Assembly (NCBI GenBank): GCA_017305595.1
Contig: JAFKKL010000007.1
Location: 1 to 64,000, forward strand
DNA: 64,000 nucleotides
Direction of reading: 5' to 3'
DNA from: Hyphomicrobiales bacterium
GTDB taxonomy: Bacteria > Pseudomonadota > Alphaproteobacteria > Rhizobiales > Xanthobacteraceae
The first letter of the stretch is position 1. Each line of letters opens with the position of its first letter. Shown in pieces: positions 10,765 through 19,327 of the stretch. Under the pieces are notes generated by a model. The model was not told where the DNA came from and did no database searches. It saw nothing but the letters and a program-made list of their open reading frames with translations. The position numbers were made by a program, and so were the translations under genes.

Positions 10765-10798
10765 CAATCGCCTCGGCGCACCCGCGCCGGGGCGATTG
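10765..10798 (+). terminator. Hairpin after the secreted Cys-pair gene
   Basis: 14-bp stem CAATCGCCTCGGCG / CGCCGGGGCGATTG with one G-T wobble and a 6-nt loop, 28 nt after the stop. The following T content is weak. Confidence 0.7.
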
Positions 10799-10858
10799 TG
10801 ATTTGCAGTGAACCGATTTTCGCGATGCCGATGATCGAAAGTCGATGATAGTCAGGCA

Positions 10859-11248
10859 ATGATAGCAAGTCTTGGTCTGATCCTGCTGTGTCAGTTGCTC
10901 GGCGAGATCGTGGTCCGCAGCGTCAGTGCGCCGGTTCCCGGACCCGTCGTCGGCCTGATGATATTGCTGGTGCTGCTGCAAGGCCGCGACCGCATCGGAC
11001 TGTTGCGGCGCGGGCCGCTGGGCGACGGCGGTGTCGAAAGCGCGGCGAGCGGCATGCTCGCGCATCTGTCGCTGCTGTTCGTGCCGGCCGGTGTCGGCGT
11101 CGTGCAGCATCTCGATCTCGTGTCGTCGCACGGCGTTGCGATCTTCGTCATTCTCGCGCTGTCGGCGCTCGTGACGCTGGTGGTGACGGCGGTGACCTTC
11201 ATCGTCACCAGCAAGCTGCTCGAACGTTGGCGAGGGACGCCATCATGA
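10859..11248 (+). CDS. LrgA/CidA-family membrane protein
   Basis: 129 aa, four membrane helices, of the holin-like LrgA/CidA (YohJ) family. Typical parts are LLCQLLGEIVVRSVSAPVPGPVVGLMILL and MLAHLSLLFVPAGVGVVQHLDL, split over helices 1-3. Members work with an LrgB/CidB partner in murein hydrolase control, or in small-acid (acetate/pyruvate/glycolate) transport as shown for some relatives. The stop overlaps the lrgB start by 4 nt (ATGA), so the two are translationally coupled. Confidence 0.9.
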   Translation: MIASLGLILLCQLLGEIVVRSVSAPVPGPVVGLMILLVLLQGRDRIGLLRRGPLGDGGVESAASGMLAHLSLLFVPAGVGVVQHLDLVSSHGVAIFVILALSALVTLVVTAVTFIVTSKLLERWRGTPS

Positions 11249-11976
11249 CGAGCGCCTCGTCCGGCCCGTTCGCGCTGTGGGTCTATCTCTCGCAGACACC
11301 GCTGTTGTGGCTGACGCTGACGCTGCTGGTGTATGCGGCCGCCGATGCGGTGTCGGCGGCAACCGATCGCCACCCGCTCGCCAATCCGGTGCTGCATTCG
11401 GTGTGGGTGATCGGCGTCATCCTGCTGCTCACCGGCACGCCCTATCCGGAATATTTCAACGGCGCGCAGTTCGTGCATTTCGTGCTCGGCCCGGCGACGG
11501 TGGCGCTGGCCGTCCCGCTCTATGAAAACCGCAAGGTGGTATTGTCGGCGATAGTGCCGATGGCGGTCGCGGTCTTGGTCGGCGGCATCACGGCGATTGT
11601 CTCCATCGTGGTGCTGGCGCGGCTCGTTGGTCTGCCTTCCAATGTCGTGTTGGCGCTGGCGCCGAAGTCGGTAACGGCGGGCGTCGCCATGGGCATCAGC
11701 GAATCGCTCGGCGCCGATCCCTCGATCACCGCGGTCTGCGTGATGCTGACCGGGATCATGGGCGCGATCATTGTCACGCCGCTGATGAACCGCCTTCGCA
11801 TCACCGATTTTCGCGCGCGCGGCTTTGCGGCAGGATTGACCGCGCACGGCATCGGCACCGCGCGGGCGTTTCAGGTGGACACCGTCGCGGGCGTGTTCGC
11901 CGGCGTGGCGATGAGCCTGAACGCCCTGGTCACTTCGCTGATCGTGCCCGTGGCCGTCACCCTGCTGATGCGCTGA
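11245..11976 (+). CDS. LrgB/CidB-family membrane protein
   Basis: 243 aa, the LrgB (YohK) partner of the preceding LrgA. Conserved segments include EYFNGAQFVHFVLGPATVALAVPLY, LALAPKSVTAGVAMGISE and FAAGLTAHGIGTARAFQVD, each only partly quoted in order. The plant homologue is a fused LrgA-LrgB glycolate/glycerate transporter, so an organic acid transport role is as likely as murein hydrolase control. The start ATG 11245 overlaps the lrgA stop. Confidence 0.9.
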   Translation: MTSASSGPFALWVYLSQTPLLWLTLTLLVYAAADAVSAATDRHPLANPVLHSVWVIGVILLLTGTPYPEYFNGAQFVHFVLGPATVALAVPLYENRKVVLSAIVPMAVAVLVGGITAIVSIVVLARLVGLPSNVVLALAPKSVTAGVAMGISESLGADPSITAVCVMLTGIMGAIIVTPLMNRLRITDFRARGFAAGLTAHGIGTARAFQVDTVAGVFAGVAMSLNALVTSLIVPVAVTLLMR

Positions 11977-12102
11977 GCCTTGCAAGGGTGCGGCGGAATG
12001 CCAAAATTGTCATTTGCCCCGGCCTTGCTATGCTGATTGACAGGCTCGCGGTTCATGAGCGTATCCGGCACAACGCCGGTCCAGAGGAAGTTGGTCGAAG
12101 CG

Positions 12103-12792
12103 ATGTCCGTCAAGTTGCCGTCGATGCAGATTGCCACGCCGTCCGTCATCACCCGCCGCCACGCGCTCGGTGTGCTGGGCGGTGTCGCGGGGTTGCTTGG
12201 CGCAGGCGTTTCAGCATCGCGTGCTGCGACGGTCGATGCTTCTGACGACGTGTTGTCGGAAGGCGCGGTGCTGCGTGATCCGGATATCCCGGTGGCAGGC
12301 AACGCCAACGGCGACGTCACCATCGTCGAGTATTTCGATTACAATTGTCCGTACTGCCGCAAGCTCGCGCCGGAACTGGCGCAAGTGGTGTTCGACGACG
12401 GTAAGGTGCGGATGGTCTTCAAGGACTGGCCGATCCTCGGGCCGGTCTCGGTCTATGCGTCGAAGATGGCGCTTGCGACCAGGTATCAGGACAAGTTCGT
12501 CCAGGCGCACGAAGCGATGATGAACACCAGTTCGCGCATCACCGAATCGCGAATTCGCGAGATGCTCACCGAGGCCAAGATCGACGTCGACCGCGCCACG
12601 CGCGATCTCGAAACCCACGGCGCTGAAATTGACCGCGTGCTCAAGCGCAATGAGGAGCAGGCCAAGGCGTTCGGCTTCCGCGGCACGCCGTCGTTCATCG
12701 TCGGCAAGTTCCGGGTGCCCGGCATTCTGACCATGGCGCAGTTCGACCAGGCCATCGCCGACGCACGCAAGGCCGCCAAGGCGAAGAAGTAG
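12103..12792 (+). CDS. DsbA-family thiol:disulfide oxidoreductase
   Basis: 229 aa from ATG 12103. A twin-arginine-like leader (TRRHALGVLGGVAGLLGAGV) suggests export by Tat or Sec. The thioredoxin-fold domain has the redox motif Cys82-Pro-Tyr-Cys85 (FDYNCPYCRKLAPEL), the DsbA helical insert, and the cis-Pro loop RGTPSFIVGKF. It belongs with the Com1/BdbD-type DsbA proteins. The DsbB-like protein at 8038 could reoxidise it. The start is uncertain: a TTG at 12037 and ATG codons at 12055 and 12124 are alternatives, none with a clear site. Confidence 0.88.
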   Translation: MSVKLPSMQIATPSVITRRHALGVLGGVAGLLGAGVSASRAATVDASDDVLSEGAVLRDPDIPVAGNANGDVTIVEYFDYNCPYCRKLAPELAQVVFDDGKVRMVFKDWPILGPVSVYASKMALATRYQDKFVQAHEAMMNTSSRITESRIREMLTEAKIDVDRATRDLETHGAEIDRVLKRNEEQAKAFGFRGTPSFIVGKFRVPGILTMAQFDQAIADARKAAKAKK

Positions 12793-12897
12793 ACGCAAAG
12801 GCATTCGTGCGCAGGTTGTTTGTAATCCCCACGCGGGAATGTCATCTTGAGGTCTGGGTCGTAGAGTGGTACAGTTGCTCCGCACTGGGGTGACGAA

Positions 12898-13194
12898 ATG
12901 ATCGTCGGCTTTCGGGATGGCTGGCTGCGGGCTTTCTTCGTGGACGATGTCCGCTCCCGCAACATCCCGTCCGATCTCGAAGCCCGGTTGTTCCGCAAAC
13001 TCCAGATGATCGATGATGCCGTGACCGATCAGGACTTGCGCGTGCCGCCCAGCAATCATTTCGAAAAGCTACGCGGTCATCTGGCAGGCTTCCACGCGAT
13101 TCGCGTCAACCAGCAATGGCGATTGGTTTTCCGCTGGAATGGCGAGCGCGGCGAGGCGGACGGGATTTATCTGGACGATCACAGCTATCGATGA
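12898..13194 (+). CDS. HigB-type toxin of a HigBA module
   Basis: 98 aa RelE/HigB-superfamily toxin, expected to be a ribosome-dependent mRNA endonuclease. Family features are LFRKLQMIDDAVTDQDLRVPPSNHFEKL and the GFHAIRVNQQWRLVFRW core with the conserved basic residues at the end (DDHSYR), quoted in parts. Toxin-first order is the rule for higBA. The antitoxin gene starts 13 nt downstream. Confidence 0.9.
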   Translation: MIVGFRDGWLRAFFVDDVRSRNIPSDLEARLFRKLQMIDDAVTDQDLRVPPSNHFEKLRGHLAGFHAIRVNQQWRLVFRWNGERGEADGIYLDDHSYR

Positions 13195-13207
13195 GAGCGA
13201 GGCGAAC

Positions 13208-13516
13208 ATGCTGACCACCAAGCGCAAGCCGGCGACCGTCGGCGAAATCCTGACCGAGGAATTCATGCAGCCGATGGGTCTCACTCAAGGCGCGCTCGCA
13301 GAGGCGATGGGTGTTCAGCGCAAGCATGTCAACGAACTGTGCGGCAATCGCCGGAACGTAACCGCCGCAACCGCGCTCATTCTCGCGCGCGTGTTCGGCA
13401 ACAGTCCCGATTTCTGGCTCAACGTGCAGCGGCGTCATGATCTTTGGGAGGTGATGAACACTCCGAAAGAACGCGAACGCATCGAGCGCGCACGTCCGCT
13501 GAAGCGCGCGGCCTGA
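13208..13516 (+). CDS. HigA-type antitoxin
   Basis: 102 aa XRE-family helix-turn-helix protein, HigA type. It neutralises the HigB toxin and represses the operon. Features are PATVGEILTEEFMQPMGLTQ and the helix-turn-helix GALAEAMGVQRKHVNELCGN followed by FGNSPDFWLNVQRRHDLWEV. ATG 13208 has GAGG 6-7 nt upstream. The module lies directly beside tRNA-Leu, but no attachment repeat was seen. Confidence 0.9.
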   Translation: MLTTKRKPATVGEILTEEFMQPMGLTQGALAEAMGVQRKHVNELCGNRRNVTAATALILARVFGNSPDFWLNVQRRHDLWEVMNTPKERERIERARPLKRAA

Positions 13517-13586
13517 AGCCGCTATATGGGTGCTCTACCAGTCCGGAAACGCTGACCTGTCGTCGGCTGAGGTGTCTTGAGGGTTT

Positions 13587-13672
13587 TGGTGCGGGTGGAG
13601 GGACTCGAACCCCCAAGCCTTTTGGGCAACGCATTTTGAGTGCGCCGCGTCTACCAGTTCCGCCACACCCGC
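13587..13672 (-). tRNA. tRNA-Leu(CAA)
   Basis: Class II tRNA on the minus strand. The 5' acceptor GCGGGTG pairs with CACCCGC, then discriminator A and an encoded CCA (complement of 13587-13590). The anticodon loop is CTCAAAA with anticodon CAA, which reads UUG. The variable arm (TTGCCCAAAAGGC region) and the T loop GTTCGAGTC are intact. Confidence 0.95.
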
Positions 13673-13743
13673 TTCACCAAATGCCACGACCGAGCGCGGC
13701 GCACAGACCTATAAGGGGCCCCCAAACCGGTGGCAACCCATAA

Positions 13744-14409
13744 TCAGGCTTGGTCAAGATGCGCGAGACGGTCGGCTTCCGCGAGGTCGTCCGGCGTATT
13801 GGCGTTGAAGAACGGGTCGAACGGCGTCATCGGCCATTCCACGGTGGCGACAGGGTAGCGCGCCATCCAGCGGCCGACTGCACGGCAGCCTTCGTTGACC
13901 ACCGCTTCGCGTAGTGGCTCGCGCAGCGCCAGGCTCCACAGCGCGATGACGTGGTGGCTTTGGCCGCCGGAGGCCGCCACCGCCAGCGGCGTATCCTGCG
14001 TATGGCGGGCGTCATCCAGCCGGCTCACCAGATCTTTCGGCAGGAACGGGCAATCGGCGGCTGCACTAAGCATCCAGCGCGTCTGTGGCCGGTTTGCCGC
14101 CACCCAGTCCAGCCCCGCCAGAATGCCCGCCAGCGGGCCGGGGAAACCCTCCACGGCATCCGCGACCACCGGCAGCTTGAGGTCGGCAAAGCGCGCCGGA
14201 TCGCCGTTGGCATTGAGGATCAGGCCGTCGCATTGCGGGGCGAGGCGGGCGATGACGCGGGCCAGCATGCTTTGCCCGCCGATCGTCTGCATCGGTTTGT
14301 CGCCGCCGCCCATGCGGCGCGCCAGGCCGCCGGCCAGCAACACGCCGATGATGCTGTCCGCCTCTAGCGCCATCGCTTTGATTCCATCGAAACAGGCAAT
14401 CGGCCGCAT
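13744..14409 (-). CDS. mobA: Molybdenum cofactor guanylyltransferase
   Basis: 221 aa. Transfers GMP from GTP to Mo-molybdopterin, giving the MGD cofactor of DMSO-reductase-family enzymes such as formate dehydrogenase and nitrate reductase. The nucleotidyltransferase signature is clear ([20 protein letters not shown]), as are [27 protein letters not shown] and the [10 protein letters not shown] tail. The start may be ATG 14409 or ATG 14373 (MALEAD). It is divergent from moeA, which serves the same pathway. Confidence 0.93.
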   Translation of the reverse strand: MRPIACFDGIKAMALEADSIIGVLLAGGLARRMGGGDKPMQTIGGQSMLARVIARLAPQCDGLILNANGDPARFADLKLPVVADAVEGFPGPLAGILAGLDWVAANRPQTRWMLSAAADCPFLPKDLVSRLDDARHTQDTPLAVAASGGQSHHVIALWSLALREPLREAVVNEGCRAVGRWMARYPVATVEWPMTPFDPFFNANTPDDLAEADRLAHLDQA

Positions 14410-14547
14410 GTCATCGCTGCTGCCACGCGTTATGATACCGCCGAACTGGTTCGGTCAGAAAGCTTTTCAGGTCCTGAAGTTGCTGGCCGCCGTCGGGTGC
14501 GAGGCAGCGATGGCTCGTGGTCTGATGGATTGCTGAAAAGCGAAACG

Positions 14548-15804
14548 ATGACCCAACTGTCGAACGATTGCTTTGCCTCGGGTCCGCCGGTGCTGTCGGT
14601 GGATGCGGCGGTGGCGCTGATCGCGGCGCGGGTCGGTGCGGTCGACGGGCTCGAGACCGTGCCGCTGCGCCGGGCGGACGGCCGCATCCTCGCCGCCGAT
14701 CTGGTCGCGCCATTGCCGCTGCCGCTGTTCACCAATTCGGCGGTGGACGGCTATGCCGTCGCCAGTGCCGATCTGCCAATGGACGTCGAGCGCGCGCTGC
14801 CCGTCAGCGGCCGTGTCGCCGCCGGCGCAGCGACGTTGCCGTCACTCGCGCCGGGGCATGCCGCGCGGATTTTCACCGGCGCGCCGCTCCCGGCTGGTGC
14901 CGATACGGTTTTCATGCAGGAGGACGTGCGGATCGATGCCGATGGCCGCGTCGTGCTGCCGCTGGGGCAGCATCCGGGCGCCAACGTCCGCCACGCCGGC
15001 GAGGACGTGGCGGCGGGCCGCGTGGTGCTGAAGGCCGGCGTTCGGCTACGGCCGCAGGACGTGGCGCTCGCGGCTGCACTCGGCCAGTCTGATCTTGCAG
15101 TGCGTCGTCGCATCCGCGTCGCGGTGGCGTCGACCGGCGACGAAGTCGTATCGCCCGGGTCGCCGCGCGGTCTCTCGCAACTGTTCGATTCCAACCGTTT
15201 CATGCTGATGGCGCTGCTGGAGCGGCTCGGCTGCGAGGTCGTCGATCTCGGCGTGCTGCCGGACAGTCGCGCGAAGGTTGCGGACAGTCTCAAAGCCGCG
15301 GCCGCCGGTCACGATCTCATCGTTACCTCCGGCGGCGTCTCCACCGGCGAGGAGGACCACGTCCGCGCCGGCATCGAGAGCGTCGGCCAACTGGTGCTGT
15401 GGCGGATGGCGATCAAGCCGGGACGTCCGGTTGCGATGGGCGTGATCGACGGCACCGCGCTGATCGGCTTGCCGGGCAATCCGGTCGCGAGTTTCGTCAC
15501 CTGTGCCCACGTGGTGCGGCCGACTGTGCTCTCGCTCGCGGGCGAGCTCCAGACCCGGACCATGGCGATGCCGGTGCGCGCCGCCTTCGCTCACGACAAG
15601 AAGTCCGGCCGCCGCGAATTCTTGCGCGCGAATTTGCGCCGCGCGGCCGACGGCGCGATTGAAGCTGTCAAGTTCGACAGGCAGGGCGCGGGAATGCTGT
15701 CGTCGCTGGTGGAAACCGATGGTCTGGTCGAACTCGCTGAGGACGTCACCCATGTCGCGCCGGGCGACAGTGTCGGCTTTCTGACCTATGGGGCACTGGA
15801 TTGA
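14548..15804 (+). CDS. moeA: Molybdopterin molybdenumtransferase
   Basis: 418 aa. Inserts molybdate into adenylylated molybdopterin. It carries the N-terminal domain with LFTNSAVDGYAVASADLP and the ARIFTGAPLPAGADTVFMQE region, then the MoCF domain with ASTGDEVVSPGS, TSGGVSTGEEDHV and GLPGNPVASFVT. Length and motifs are normal. ATG 14548 is preferred over in-frame upstream codons because homologues begin near it. The mobA gene is divergent, and a sulfur-carrier gene follows 43 nt downstream. Confidence 0.95.
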   Translation: MTQLSNDCFASGPPVLSVDAAVALIAARVGAVDGLETVPLRRADGRILAADLVAPLPLPLFTNSAVDGYAVASADLPMDVERALPVSGRVAAGAATLPSLAPGHAARIFTGAPLPAGADTVFMQEDVRIDADGRVVLPLGQHPGANVRHAGEDVAAGRVVLKAGVRLRPQDVALAAALGQSDLAVRRRIRVAVASTGDEVVSPGSPRGLSQLFDSNRFMLMALLERLGCEVVDLGVLPDSRAKVADSLKAAAAGHDLIVTSGGVSTGEEDHVRAGIESVGQLVLWRMAIKPGRPVAMGVIDGTALIGLPGNPVASFVTCAHVVRPTVLSLAGELQTRTMAMPVRAAFAHDKKSGRREFLRANLRRAADGAIEAVKFDRQGAGMLSSLVETDGLVELAEDVTHVAPGDSVGFLTYGALD

Positions 15805-15847
15805 GCCGCGGTTGACGCAGCCATTCCCCTTGGCCATTTTGCGCCGC

Positions 15848-16099
15848 ATGTCGCTGACCAAACTCGACCTGATCGGGCTGAAATGCCCGCAGCCGGTGCT
15901 GCGGACCCGCAAGGCGTTGAAGAGCCTTGCACCCGGCGACCGGCTCGAAGTGCATTGTTCCGATCCACTGGCGGCAATCGATATTCCGCACCTGATCGCG
16001 CAGACTGGCGATCGCGTCGAGACGATGCGGCGTCAGGAGGCGATCACGGTCTTTCTGATTGAGAAAAGCGGAGCGGCTGCGCCCCAGGATTGCGATTAA
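15848..16099 (+). CDS. TusA/SirA-family sulfur carrier protein
   Basis: 83 aa. A small sulfurtransferase carrying persulfide on the Cys of the CPxP motif (Cys13 in DLIGLKCPQPVLRTRKAL). The rest (APGDRLEVHCSDPLAAIDIP) fits the TusA fold. Relatives feed sulfur to tRNA thiolation, molybdenum cofactor or FdhD-dependent formate dehydrogenase maturation. The place just after moeA favours the molybdoenzyme role. The alternative ATG 15788 overlaps the moeA end and is less likely. Confidence 0.85.
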   Translation: MSLTKLDLIGLKCPQPVLRTRKALKSLAPGDRLEVHCSDPLAAIDIPHLIAQTGDRVETMRRQEAITVFLIEKSGAAAPQDCD

Positions 16100-16106
16100 G
16101 CCTGCC

Positions 16107-16517
16107 TCATGCCGCCGGTTGCGGCGGCCACGGCCGGTCGGGGCGATAGAAGATGCCCAGCTTGAGGCTTTCGGCGATGCGCTCGGCCCTGACGCGGAAG
16201 GCGGCGCTGATGTCGTCGTCGAACATCTCGTTGCAGGTCTGGTCGAACAGTTTCAACCACTGGCTGAACAGTTCCGGCGTGATGCCGGGCAGAACCATGT
16301 GCTTGATCAGCGGGTTCCCTTTGTATCGCCCGGTGGTGAGCATCACTGAGGACCAGAACGCGTACATCTTTTCGAGGTGAACCGGCCAATCGTGGATGGC
16401 CGCCTCGAAGATCGGCCCGAGTTCCTTGTCGACCCGCACCTTGCTATAGAACGCATCGACCAACTGACAAATGCTGTCCTCGGTAATGGAGGTGAGCTTT
16501 TCCATCGTGCACATCAT
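16107..16517 (-). CDS. Group III truncated haemoglobin
   Basis: About 136 aa. The fold matches TrHb3: ICQLVDAFYSKVRVDKELGPIF, the proximal histidine region GNPLIKHMVLPGITPELFSQWL, and the IFYRPDRPW tail. Group III globins bind O2 and NO; the best-studied one, Campylobacter Ctb, is NO-induced. The start is unclear between ATG 16517, 16514 and 16505. It is divergent from nsrR, an NO-sensing repressor, which is strong context for NO protection. It is convergent with the TusA-like gene, 7 nt apart. Confidence 0.9.
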   Translation of the reverse strand: MMCTMEKLTSITEDSICQLVDAFYSKVRVDKELGPIFEAAIHDWPVHLEKMYAFWSSVMLTTGRYKGNPLIKHMVLPGITPELFSQWLKLFDQTCNEMFDDDISAAFRVRAERIAESLKLGIFYRPDRPWPPQPAA

Positions 16518-16590
16518 CTCGCCGGCCGGAACGGAATCTTGATATAGGTCGAAATCACGCGTTGAGTACGACTTCGCTTGCGGAAAAGCA

Positions 16591-16608
16591 ATATCTTTCG
16601 TATATCTT
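16591..16608. promoter_or_regulatory. Candidate NsrR operator, direct repeat
   Basis: ATATCTT occurs at 16591-16597 and again at 16602-16608, one helical turn apart (11 bp). On the other strand this reads AAGATAT twice, close to the NsrR half-site AAGATGY. It lies between the haemoglobin and nsrR genes. Confidence 0.45.
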
Positions 16609-16635
16609 TTAGGACGATCTGCCGGGAGCCCGACG

Positions 16636-17091
16636 TTGCGCCTCACCGCTTACACCGACTATTCCATGCGCGTGCTGATGTACCTTGCGCTGAAGGAAGA
16701 CGGGCTCGCGACCATTTCCGAGATCGCCACCAGCTACTCGATCTCGAAGAACCACCTGATGAAGGTGGTGCATCAGCTCGGCGTCGCCGGTTATGTCGAG
16801 ACGGTGCGCGGTCGCGGTGGCGGATTGCGGCTGGCGAAACCGACCGAATCGATCGGGCTCGGCGAAGTGGTGCGCCGCACCGAGCCGGACTTCGCCATCG
16901 TTTCCTGCTTCAAGCCGATCGAGGAGCCATGTGCGATCCGGCCGTGTTGCGTGTTGAAGAACGCGTTCGAGAAAGCGCGCGATGCCTTCATCGAGGTGCT
17001 CGACGGTTACACCTTGAAGGACCTGATCGAGCCGCGCGGTCGCCTGATCCGCTTGCTCGACATCCGGCAGGGCACAGCGGCAGCGCCGTAG
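16636..17091 (+). CDS. nsrR: Rrf2-family NO-sensing repressor NsrR
   Basis: 151 aa Rrf2-family iron-sulfur regulator. The N terminus MRLTAYTDYSMRVLMYLA and the recognition region YSISKNHLMKVVHQLGVAGY match NsrR rather than IscR or RirA. Three or four Cys for a [Fe-S] cluster are present: Cys91, Cys99, Cys104 and Cys105. The gene begins with TTG at 16636 with GGGAG 7 nt upstream; the canonical N terminus supports this rare start. NsrR represses NO-detoxification genes until NO attacks the cluster. The divergent haemoglobin gene is the likely target. Confidence 0.88.
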   Translation: MRLTAYTDYSMRVLMYLALKEDGLATISEIATSYSISKNHLMKVVHQLGVAGYVETVRGRGGGLRLAKPTESIGLGEVVRRTEPDFAIVSCFKPIEEPCAIRPCCVLKNAFEKARDAFIEVLDGYTLKDLIEPRGRLIRLLDIRQGTAAAP

Positions 17092-17151
17092 CGTTCATCC
17101 AGAATGCCGCCACAGTATTGCCGCAAGAATCCCGCGCCTAAAAAGCCTGCT

Positions 17152-17601
17152 CTATCCCGCTTTCGCTTCCGCGAGTTGACGCCGCAGTTTGCGCAGTTCT
17201 TCGAACTGCTTGGTGACGTCACGCAAAATCGCAGCGGTGCCGGTCATGTTGCCCTGCGCATCCTTCAACATCACGATGGTGAACTCGACGGAGACGCGGC
17301 GTCCGTCCTTGCGCAATCCCGGCACCGCTAAGAGATCGGCTTCACCATAGCGGCTTTCGCCGGTCGCCATGGTGCGGTGATAACCGTCCCAATGACGCGC
17401 GCGCAGATTTTCCGGAATGATGATGTCGAGCGATTGTCCCATCGCCTCATTGCGCGTGAAGCCGAAGATGCGCGTCGCGCCGGGATTCCAGAACGTGATC
17501 ATGCCGTCGCGATCGGTGGCGATGATGGCGTCCGATGCGGTGGAGAGCACGGCCTCGGCCAATTCCGTCATGTTGGTCGGTACGGATGTCGGCGCGTGCA
17601 T
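17152..17601 (-). CDS. Single PAS-domain protein, possible haem sensor
   Basis: 149 aa, only one PAS domain (about residues 11-130) and a short charged helix. DAIIATDRDGMITFWNPGA, the LRARHWDGYHRTMATGE helix and LLAVPGLRKDGRRVSVEFTI are readable in order. His70 in ARHWDGYH sits where FixL keeps its haem-ligating His (RSRHDSY), so haem binding is possible. No output domain is present, so it would need a partner. Its neighbours are NsrR and a terminal oxidase subunit, which suits a gas-sensing role. Confidence 0.82.
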   Translation of the reverse strand: MHAPTSVPTNMTELAEAVLSTASDAIIATDRDGMITFWNPGATRIFGFTRNEAMGQSLDIIIPENLRARHWDGYHRTMATGESRYGEADLLAVPGLRKDGRRVSVEFTIVMLKDAQGNMTGTAAILRDVTKQFEELRKLRRQLAEAKAG

Positions 17602-17631
17602 AAGTGAGTCCTCATCGTCAGCAATGAAAAA

Positions 17632-17661
17632 GCGTCGATCCGATTGGTAGCGGATCGACGC
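17632..17661 (-). terminator. Rho-independent terminator of ctaD
   Basis: Perfect 11-bp stem GCGTCGATCCG / CGGATCGACGC with an 8-nt loop. On the minus strand it is followed by TTTTTCATT. It lies between the ctaD stop (17708) and the PAS gene start (17601), so the two minus-strand genes are probably separate units. Confidence 0.85.
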
Positions 17662-17707
17662 GTTCGTGTGGAGCCCGACGTTGGACGCAGTCGATCACTT
17701 CACCTGT

Positions 17708-19327
17708 TCACTTCACTTGCGGCAACGTCTCGTACTGATGGAATGGCGGCGGCGACGGCAAGGTCCATTCCAGTGTCGTCGCGCCGCTGCCCCATGGATT
17801 GTTGGTCGCGCGCTGCTTGCGAACCAGCGCATACGCCATCCCGATCAGGAAGACGAGGAAACCTATGCCTGAAATATACGCGCCGATGGATGAGACAAAA
17901 TTCCAGCCGGCGAATGCATCGGGATAGTCGGCATAGCGGCGCGGCATTCCCGACAGGCCGAGGAAGTGCATCGGGAAAAACGCCATGTTGACGCCGATGA
18001 AGGTCAGCCAGAAATGCAGCCGTCCCCATACTTCCGAACACATGTAGCCGGTAAACTTCGGGAACCAATAGTACCAGCCGGCGAAGATCGCGAACACCGC
18101 GCCGAGCGACAGCACGTAGTGGAAGTGTGCGACCACGTAATATGTATCCTGGAACGAACGGTCTGCGCCCGGATTGGCCAGCACCACGCCGGTGACGCCG
18201 CCGATGGTAAACACGAAGATGAAGCCGATCGCCCACAGCATTGCGGTGGTGAAGCGCACAGACCCGCCCCACATTGTCGCGATCCATGAGAAGATCTTTA
18301 CGCCGGTCGGCACCGCGATCACCATGCTGGCGGCCGCGAAGTAAGCTTGCGCGCTGCTCGACATGCCGACGGTGAACATGTGGTGCGCCCACACCACGAA
18401 GCCGATGAAGCCGATGGCGACCAACGCATAGACCATTCCGAGATAACCGAAGATCGGCTTGCGCGAGAAGGTCGCGATGACATGGCTGACGATGCCGAAG
18501 CCCGGCAGGATCATGATGTAGACTTCGGGGTGACCGAAGAACCAGAACAGATGCTGGTACAGCACCGGATCACCACCTGCGTCCGGCGAGAAGAAAGTAG
18601 TGCCGAAGTTGCGGTCGGTCAGCAGCATGGTGAGCGCGCCGGCCAGCACCGGCAACGACAGCAGCAGCAGGAATGCCGTCACCAGCACTGACCACACGAA
18701 CAGCGGCATCTTGTGCATCGTCATACCGGGTGCGCGCATGTTGAAGATGGTGGTGATGAAATTGATCGCGCCGAGGATCGACGATGCGCCGGCCAGATGC
18801 ATCGAGAGAATGACGAAGTCGACCGCCGGGCCAGGGTGCCCCGTAGTCGAGAGTGGTGCGTACAGCGTCCAGCCGGTGCCGGCGCCGTAGGAGCCCGGTT
18901 CTCCTTCGAAGAAAAGCGACGTGATCAGCAGCGCGAATGCGGCGACCAGCAGCCAGAACGAGATGTTGTTCATGCGCGGGAACGCCATGTCCGGCGCACC
19001 GATCATCAGCGGCACCATCCAGTTGCCGAAGCCGCCCATCAACGCAGGCATCAGCGTGAAGAAGATCATGATCAGGCCGTGGCCGGTCACGAACACATTG
19101 TAGGTGTGCGGATTGCTGAAAATCTCGAGGCCGGGATACTGCAGCTCCGCACGGATCGCGATGGAAAACAACGCGCCGACGAGGCCGGCGCAGATCGAGA
19201 ACACAAAGTACATCGTGCCGATGTCCTTGTGGTTCGTCGAGTAAACGTAGCGGCGCCAGCCGGTCGGGTGGTCGTGCGATGTGTCGTGGGATGAAGGATG
19301 GTCGGAAAGGGTTTCGGTCGTCGGCAT
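17708..19327 (-). CDS. ctaD: aa3-type cytochrome c oxidase subunit I (orphan)
   Basis: 539 aa, 12 membrane helices. The haem-copper core is complete: His83 ([10 protein letters not shown]) for haem a, [17 protein letters not shown] with the CuB His and cross-linked Tyr, WAHHMF, and [11 protein letters not shown] for haem a3/a. D-channel ([21 protein letters not shown], in two parts) and the Glu of GHPEV mark an A-type oxidase. ATG 19327 is preferred over a more distal codon. No subunit II or III or assembly gene is beside it, so it must pair with subunits encoded elsewhere or act as an alternative isoform. Confidence 0.95.
   Translation of the reverse strand: MPTTETLSDHPSSHDTSHDHPTGWRRYVYSTNHKDIGTMYFVFSICAGLVGALFSIAIRAELQYPGLEIFSNPHTYNVFVTGHGLIMIFFTLMPALMGGFGNWMVPLMIGAPDMAFPRMNNISFWLLVAAFALLITSLFFEGEPGSYGAGTGWTLYAPLSTTGHPGPAVDFVILSMHLAGASSILGAINFITTIFNMRAPGMTMHKMPLFVWSVLVTAFLLLLSLPVLAGALTMLLTDRNFGTTFFSPDAGGDPVLYQHLFWFFGHPEVYIMILPGFGIVSHVIATFSRKPIFGYLGMVYALVAIGFIGFVVWAHHMFTVGMSSSAQAYFAAASMVIAVPTGVKIFSWIATMWGGSVRFTTAMLWAIGFIFVFTIGGVTGVVLANPGADRSFQDTYYVVAHFHYVLSLGAVFAIFAGWYYWFPKFTGYMCSEVWGRLHFWLTFIGVNMAFFPMHFLGLSGMPRRYADYPDAFAGWNFVSSIGAYISGIGFLVFLIGMAYALVRKQRATNNPWGSGATTLEWTLPSPPPFHQYETLPQVK

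Noticed and set aside
12898-13516. HigBA as part of a larger defence island
   Set aside because: No restriction, Abi, retron or CRISPR-type gene is adjacent; the neighbours are housekeeping genes.
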